This document shows positions 5,858 to 8,808 of a stretch of DNA of 8,808 bases, piece after piece; positions within the stretch are counted from its first letter, which is position 1, and every line of letters begins with the position of its first letter. The DNA is from Pectinatus sp. (GTDB taxonomy: Bacteria > Bacillota > Negativicutes > Selenomonadales > Selenomonadaceae). Made by a program: the position numbers and the translations under genes. The stretch covers positions 1-8,808 of the forward strand of contig JAHHSR010000058.1 of NCBI GenBank assembly GCA_020025075.1, given 5' to 3'. The notes under the pieces are model-generated. The model saw nothing but the letters and a program-made list of their open reading frames with translations. It was not told where the DNA came from and ran no database searches.

Positions 5858-6325
5858 TTATTCCACCTTTCCATCTTTCTTTCCTGCTATGACTTTGAAA
5901 TGCTTTTTATGCTTTTCGCAAAGGTCCGCTAAGGTAATTGAATTTAACACATCGCTAATACTTTGGCAAACATTTTCCCAGACATCGCGCGTCACGCAAT
6001 GGCAAGCTTTCTTGCATACCTGATGCTCAGAATCTACATCATTTAAAAGGCAATCTACCAGTGCTATCGGACCTTCCATTATCGTGATGATATCACCTAT
6101 TGTAATCTCATCGGGTGCTTTCGTGAGTACATAACCGCCTTGAGCGCCACGCGTGCTTTTAACGAGACCTGCATTGCGCAAAGAGCAAATGAGCTGCTCA
6201 AGATAATTATCAGAAATTCCCTGCTTAGCGGCGATAGTTCGCAAAGACAGCGGTCCCTTACCATAATTTAAGGCCAATTCATACATTGCTGTAACTCCAT
6301 AGCGCCCTCTCGTCGATAATTTCAT
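5858..6325 (-). CDS. iscR: Rrf2-family regulator, IscR/CymR-like
   Basis: Transcription factor of the Rrf2 family, 155 aa, with an N-terminal winged helix-turn-helix (1-65, MKLSTRGRYG start, QGISDNYLEQL recognition helix, RGAQGGY wing) and a C-terminal dimerisation helix. Glu43 is at the position of E. coli IscR Glu43. Cysteines fall at 92, 104, 108 and 110. Cys92 and Cys104 match IscR [2Fe-2S] ligand positions. The third IscR cysteine (98) is Asp, and the His at 107 is Ala with Cys108-His-Cys110 following. It is thus probably a metal- or Fe-S-binding IscR-type sensor with altered ligand geometry; a CymR-like cysteine regulator is the alternative. AGGAGTG (6340-6334) lies 8 nt before the ATG. 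It sits 16 nt after rarA and directly upstream of mnmA. Confidence 0.85.
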   Translation of the reverse strand: MKLSTRGRYGVTAMYELALNYGKGPLSLRTIAAKQGISDNYLEQLICSLRNAGLVKSTRGAQGGYVLTKAPDEITIGDIITIMEGPIALVDCLLNDVDSEHQVCKKACHCVTRDVWENVCQSISDVLNSITLADLCEKHKKHFKVIAGKKDGKVE

Positions 6326-6341
6326 TATTAATTCACTCCTA

Positions 6342-7673
6342 CTAGTCTAACTTTTTAATTGCTTTTAGATAGTTTCTGATTTTGCTTTCAAATCCATTTT
6401 CCGTTGGGTTATAATAACTTGCATCATGCAAAGCTGTCGGTAGATATTGTTGTGCAACAAAATGTTGTGGATAATCGTGCGGATATTTATATTCTATGCC
6501 ATGCCCTAATTTTTCTGCCCCACTATAATGGGCATCACGCAAATAAGGCGGCACTTGGCCACAATTCTTTTTTTTGATATCTGCTAAAGCCTTTTTTATT
6601 GCCAAATAGGAAGCATTGCTCTTCGGCGCACTGGCAATATAGGTAACCGCCTGAGAAAGAATAATTGCCGCCTCGGGAAAACCCACCAGCAAGGCACTAT
6701 TCATGGCCGCATTTGCCACACAAAGCGCCTGGGGGTCGGCATTGCCAACATCTTCTGCAGCACAGATGACGATGCGGCGCGCTATAAACTGCAAATCTTC
6801 ACCGGCAGCAATCATCCTTGCCAAATAATGCACCGCTGCATCAGGGTCACTGCCACGCATACTCTTGATAAAAGCGGAAACGACATCATAATGATTGTCA
6901 CCAGCGCGGTCGTAAGATTGTAATTTTTCTGGCGCCAGCTCTTTTAAAAGGGCCATATCGAGATACTTATTTCTATCAAGAGCCATTAAAGCAGCCTGCT
7001 CTAAAAAATTTAGTGCCGCCCTTGCATCACCTGCAGCAATTGAGGCAATCTGTTCTAATGCCTCGTCTTGTGCTTTGAGGTGAAAATTTCCCAAGCCATT
7101 TTTTTCATCTTTAATAGCACGCTGCAAGAGCAGTTTTATTTGCCGCTTATTCAAAGGCTCTAACTTAATGACGCAAACGCGTGAAAGAAGCGCTCTATTG
7201 ACACTAAAATATGGATTTTCAGTCGTAGCTCCCACCAATATCAGCTGGCCACTTTCGACATAGGGCAATAAGACATCTTGCTGAGCCTTATTAAAGCGAT
7301 GAATTTCATCAATAAAGACGATGGTTCTTTGGTTATAAAAACGCAATTTTTCCTGCGCTTTTGCGATTACCTTTTTCAATTCCGCAATGCCGGCCGTAAC
7401 GGCATTAACTTGCTCAAAAGCACTCTTAGTCAAAGAGGCAATGAGTTTTGCCAAAGTCGTCTTTCCAGTACCTGGCGGACCATAAAAGAGCATCGATAAA
7501 AGGCTATCCTTTTGCAGCATTGTCCAAATGAGCTTTCCCTTGCCGACAACCTTTTCCTGCCCGACAAATTCAGATAGAGCCTTCGGCCGCATGCGCACGG
7601 CAAGCGGAAAACCATTAAATTCTTTGGCAGAAGATGTATCTTGAGCAAAGGAAAAAAGATCTAAATCTTCCAT
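6342..7673 (-). CDS. rarA: Replication-associated AAA+ ATPase RarA (MgsA)
   Basis: Clamp-loader-like AAA+ ATPase acting at stalled replication forks, cytosolic, 443 aa. Motifs from the chosen start: FPLAVRMRPKALSEFVGQ (22-39), Walker A GPPGTGKT (65-72), Walker B VFIDEIHRF (119-127), sensor 1 GATTENP (148-154) and the LLSR arginine finger (162-165). The C-terminal half contains the RarA-specific tetramerisation region (SMRGSDPDAA, AEDVGNADP, LRDAHY, YKYPHDYP). A frame from 7700 would add nine residues. I prefer the ATG at 7673 because an AGGAG sequence lies about 8 nt upstream and MEDLDLF is the usual N-terminal pattern. It starts one base after the stop of the dut-like gene, so the two are translationally coupled, and it precedes the iscR-like gene by 16 nt. 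Confidence 0.95.
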   Translation of the reverse strand: MEDLDLFSFAQDTSSAKEFNGFPLAVRMRPKALSEFVGQEKVVGKGKLIWTMLQKDSLLSMLFYGPPGTGKTTLAKLIASLTKSAFEQVNAVTAGIAELKKVIAKAQEKLRFYNQRTIVFIDEIHRFNKAQQDVLLPYVESGQLILVGATTENPYFSVNRALLSRVCVIKLEPLNKRQIKLLLQRAIKDEKNGLGNFHLKAQDEALEQIASIAAGDARAALNFLEQAALMALDRNKYLDMALLKELAPEKLQSYDRAGDNHYDVVSAFIKSMRGSDPDAAVHYLARMIAAGEDLQFIARRIVICAAEDVGNADPQALCVANAAMNSALLVGFPEAAIILSQAVTYIASAPKSNASYLAIKKALADIKKKNCGQVPPYLRDAHYSGAEKLGHGIEYKYPHDYPQHFVAQQYLPTALHDASYYNPTENGFESKIRNYLKAIKKLD

Positions 7674-7674
7674 T

Positions 7675-8127
7675 TTATACTCCTGTCGAGCCGATACCAC
7701 CTTGACGAACAGATTTAGCCGCTACATCATCATCATCTGCTAACAAATATTTATAAAAAATTCCCTGCGCCAGGCGCATTCCCTTTGTTACATGAAAGGC
7801 TTTATCGGAATGATTATAAATAGCAAGCATGATATGGCCTTCATTAGATTCATTATTATAATAATCTGCATCAATAATTCCCACGCTGTTAATAAAAGAA
7901 AGCGCATTTTTTATTGATACACTTGAGCGCATATGAAGCCCCAAAAATTCATCTTCCTGCATATAAGCTTTCAATCCCGTTGGCACTAATGTTACCTTGC
8001 CCGGCAACAAAACTGCATCTTCAGCGGCTGCAATATCATAGCCGGCGCTTTTTTGTGTTTTTCGCTCCGGCAAGGTAATACTTTTTTTAGCATAGTCAGT
8101 AACTATTTCAAAGCCTCTTTTTTTCAT
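7675..8127 (-). CDS. dut: dUTP diphosphatase (dUTPase)
   Basis: Hydrolyses dUTP to dUMP and pyrophosphate, keeping uracil out of DNA and feeding thymidylate synthesis. It has 150 aa in the trimeric dUTPase family. Motifs: I AGYDIAA (28-34), II RSS (67-69), III GIIDADYY (83-90) with the catalytic Asp, IV RLAQ (118-121) and V RQGGIGSTG (141-149). Motif III is followed by NNESNEGHI, the longer loop seen in some Firmicute dUTPases. The motif V aromatic that stacks on uracil (usually GGFGSTG) is Ile here. ATG 8127 is chosen: AAGGA lies 8 nt upstream, and a 14-residue longer frame from 8169 has no ribosome binding site. First gene of the dut-rarA-iscR-mnmA operon. A related dCTP/dUTP-handling specificity is possible, but dUTPase is much the best fit. 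Confidence 0.87.
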   Translation of the reverse strand: MKKRGFEIVTDYAKKSITLPERKTQKSAGYDIAAAEDAVLLPGKVTLVPTGLKAYMQEDEFLGLHMRSSVSIKNALSFINSVGIIDADYYNNESNEGHIMLAIYNHSDKAFHVTKGMRLAQGIFYKYLLADDDDVAAKSVRQGGIGSTGV

Positions 8128-8430
8128 GTTCACAATCCTTTTTATATTTTTGTTAACTTGTATAATCATGCAAAACTTTGTGTGCTATGATAAGTCTGTC
8201 TTCTCATATATATACTATCATAATTATAGATAAAAATAAACGATACGTTTACATACGAATTGAAAATATTTTTAACTAAAACAATTTACAAAGTTGCAGT
8301 CAAAAATAAAAATATACTTATACAAAAATAAGTTTAGATGATTTTTTTATAAATATAAGTAACATCTATTGATATTAGAATTGAAAAGATTTTGAATATC
8401 AATATATATATTAAAAACACCTAAAAATAG
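8128..8430. other. AT-rich intergenic region without genes
   Basis: About 300 bp, strongly AT-rich, with no open frame resembling a protein. It must contain the promoter of the dut-rarA-iscR-mnmA operon, but I found no minus-strand -35/-10 pair I would defend. It contains a PerR/Fur-like inverted repeat (8215-8229) and a 17-bp direct repeat, GAATTGAAAA(T/G)ATTTT, at 8257-8273 and 8378-8394. Short hairpins such as CTTAT/ATAAG near 8320 are expected by chance in such composition. Confidence 0.6.
8215..8229. promoter_or_regulatory. Candidate Fur/PerR-type operator
   Basis: CTATCAT-A-ATTATAG is a 7-1-7 inverted repeat with one mismatched pair. It agrees with the PerR box consensus TTATAATnATTATAA at 11 or 12 of 14 positions. 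It lies about 90 bp upstream of the dut start. In DNA this AT-rich, a chance match is quite possible. Confidence 0.3.
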
Positions 8431-8467
8431 AAAAAAAAACGACCTTTGGATTATATCCAAAAGTCGT
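8431..8467 (-). terminator. Terminator of the rRNA/tRNA operon
   Basis: On the minus strand, 13 bp pair around a 3-nt loop: ACGAC-T-TTTGGAT with ATCCAAA-G-GTCGT (8467-8455 with 8451-8439), including one G-U pair. A run of eight U follows (8438-8431). It lies 14 nt after the CCA of tRNA-Ser. Confidence 0.93.
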
Positions 8468-8480
8468 GCTAAGTTTCAAA

Positions 8481-8569
8481 TGGCGGAGTGAGAGAGATTC
8501 GAACTCTCGCATGGTTACCCATCTAACGATTTAGCAAACCGTCCTCTTCAGCCTCTTGAGTATCACTCC
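8481..8569 (-). tRNA. tRNA-Ser (anticodon GCT)
   Basis: Class II tRNA of 89 nt with a long variable arm. The acceptor GGAGTGA (from 8569) pairs perfectly with TCACTCC. The discriminator is G, as in bacterial serine tRNAs, and CCA is encoded (8483-8481). The anticodon loop TTGCTAA holds GCT at 8535-8533, which reads AGC and AGU. The T-arm has the GTTCGAATC pattern. Last tRNA before the operon terminator. Confidence 0.97.
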
Positions 8570-8582
8570 GTATTAAATTATA

Positions 8583-8658
8583 TGGCAGGGGCAGAAGGAC
8601 TTGAACCCTCAACCAATGGTTTTGGAGACCACTACTCTACCAATTGAGCTATACCCCT
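8583..8658 (-). tRNA. tRNA-Trp (anticodon CCA)
   Basis: A 76-nt tRNA. The acceptor AGGGGTA (from 8658) pairs with TGCCCCT, with one U-G pair. The discriminator is G and CCA is encoded (8585-8583). The anticodon loop CTCCAAA holds CCA at 8625-8623, and GGTTCAAGTCC closes the T-arm. It lies 13 nt upstream of tRNA-Ser in the same transcript. Confidence 0.97.
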
Positions 8659-8664
8659 ATAATA

Positions 8665-8741
8665 TGGGGTGACTAGTGGGGATCGAACCCACGCGTAACG
8701 GAGCCACAATCCGCCGTGTTAACCGCTTCACCATAGCCACC
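8665..8741 (-). tRNA. tRNA-His (anticodon GTG)
   Basis: A 77-nt tRNA with the histidine-specific extra G(-1) encoded at 8741, opposite C73 (8668). The acceptor GTGGCTA pairs with TAGTCAC, and CCA is encoded (8667-8665). The anticodon loop TTGTGGC holds GTG at 8707-8705. Six nt separate it from tRNA-Trp. Confidence 0.97.
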
Positions 8742-8748
8742 ATTTTTC

Positions 8749-8784
8749 ATGATATCAGGCTATCTCAAGATAACCTGATATCAT
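8749..8784. other. Long stem-loop in 5S-tRNA spacer
   Basis: ATGATATCAGG (8749-8759) pairs with CCTGATATCAT (8774-8784). After one mismatch, TATCT (8761-8765) pairs with AGATA (8768-8772), for 16 bp in all. A T-run follows on the plus strand only (8784-8790); the minus-strand rRNA/tRNA transcript has AAAAAAA before the stem and GAAAAATGG after it. In that transcript it is therefore more likely a processing stem than a terminator. Confidence 0.6.
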
Positions 8785-8790
8785 TTTTTT

Positions 8791-8808
8791 AAACCGGCAA
8801 CTACCTAT
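8791..8808 (-). rRNA. rrf: 5S rRNA, 3' end (partial)
   Basis: Read on the minus strand, the last bases are TAGGTAGTTGCCGGTTT. This matches the conserved 3' terminus of bacterial 5S rRNA (AGTAGGNCGNNGCC plus a few bases). Only about 18 nt are inside the window, and the exact mature end is uncertain by a few bases. The downstream His-Trp-Ser tRNA run in the same orientation fits the distal end of an rRNA operon. Confidence 0.6.

Noticed and set aside
8161..8166. Perfect plus-strand TATAAT in the AT-rich spacer
   Set aside because: No -35 at suitable distance, no TGn extension and no plus-strand gene downstream.
8170..8430. Possible replication origin or CRISPR-like repeat in the AT-rich spacer
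   Set aside because: No DnaA boxes (TTATCCACA type) and no regularly spaced repeats; only one two-copy direct repeat.

Overview
The window is a chromosomal segment of a low-to-moderate G+C anaerobe-type Firmicute. Supporting signs are strong AGGAGG-type ribosome binding sites, an ssrA gene, an Rrf2/IscR-like regulator next to mnmA, and MnmA of the NPCVxCN type. Negativicutes is my best guess from overall feel, but no marker in the window proves it. There are no insertion sequences, phage genes or CRISPR arrays.

Left part (1-1082): a tmRNA gene (ssrA, 168-517) with a near-consensus promoter and its own terminator, then a second strong palindromic terminator that can work in both directions, then an unrecognised 129-residue protein. 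That protein's Shine-Dalgarno sequence is separated from its start codon by a perfect GC hairpin.

Middle (1079-3568): a compact salvage cassette. An MtnA-family aldose-1-phosphate isomerase (minus strand) diverges from a FucA-like class II aldolase and an NP-I nucleoside phosphorylase (plus strand, overlapping by 8 nt). Phosphorylase, isomerase and aldolase are the three steps of the dihydroxyacetone-phosphate shunt. That pathway takes S-adenosylmethionine by-products (5'-methylthioadenosine and/or 5'-deoxyadenosine) to adenine, DHAP and a small aldehyde. The isomerase has lost the usual RGAPAI motif and the phosphorylase lacks the N-terminal His of DeoD, so substrate specificity is open.

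Then (3569-4774): a DEDDh 3'-5' exonuclease (minus) sharing a hairpin terminator with the phosphorylase, and a small VOC/glyoxalase-like protein (plus) whose end overlaps mnmA.

Right part (4767-8127, minus strand): a tight operon in the order dut-like, rarA, iscR-like, mnmA, combining nucleotide-pool hygiene, replication-fork maintenance, Fe-S/cysteine regulation and tRNA thiolation. Its upstream region is a roughly 300-nt AT-rich stretch without genes, containing one PerR/Fur-like inverted repeat.

Right edge (8431-8808, minus strand): what looks like the 3' end of a 5S rRNA, a long spacer stem-loop, then tRNA-His(GTG), tRNA-Trp(CCA) and tRNA-Ser(GCT), closed by a strong terminator. This is best read as the distal end of an rRNA operon entering the window from the right.
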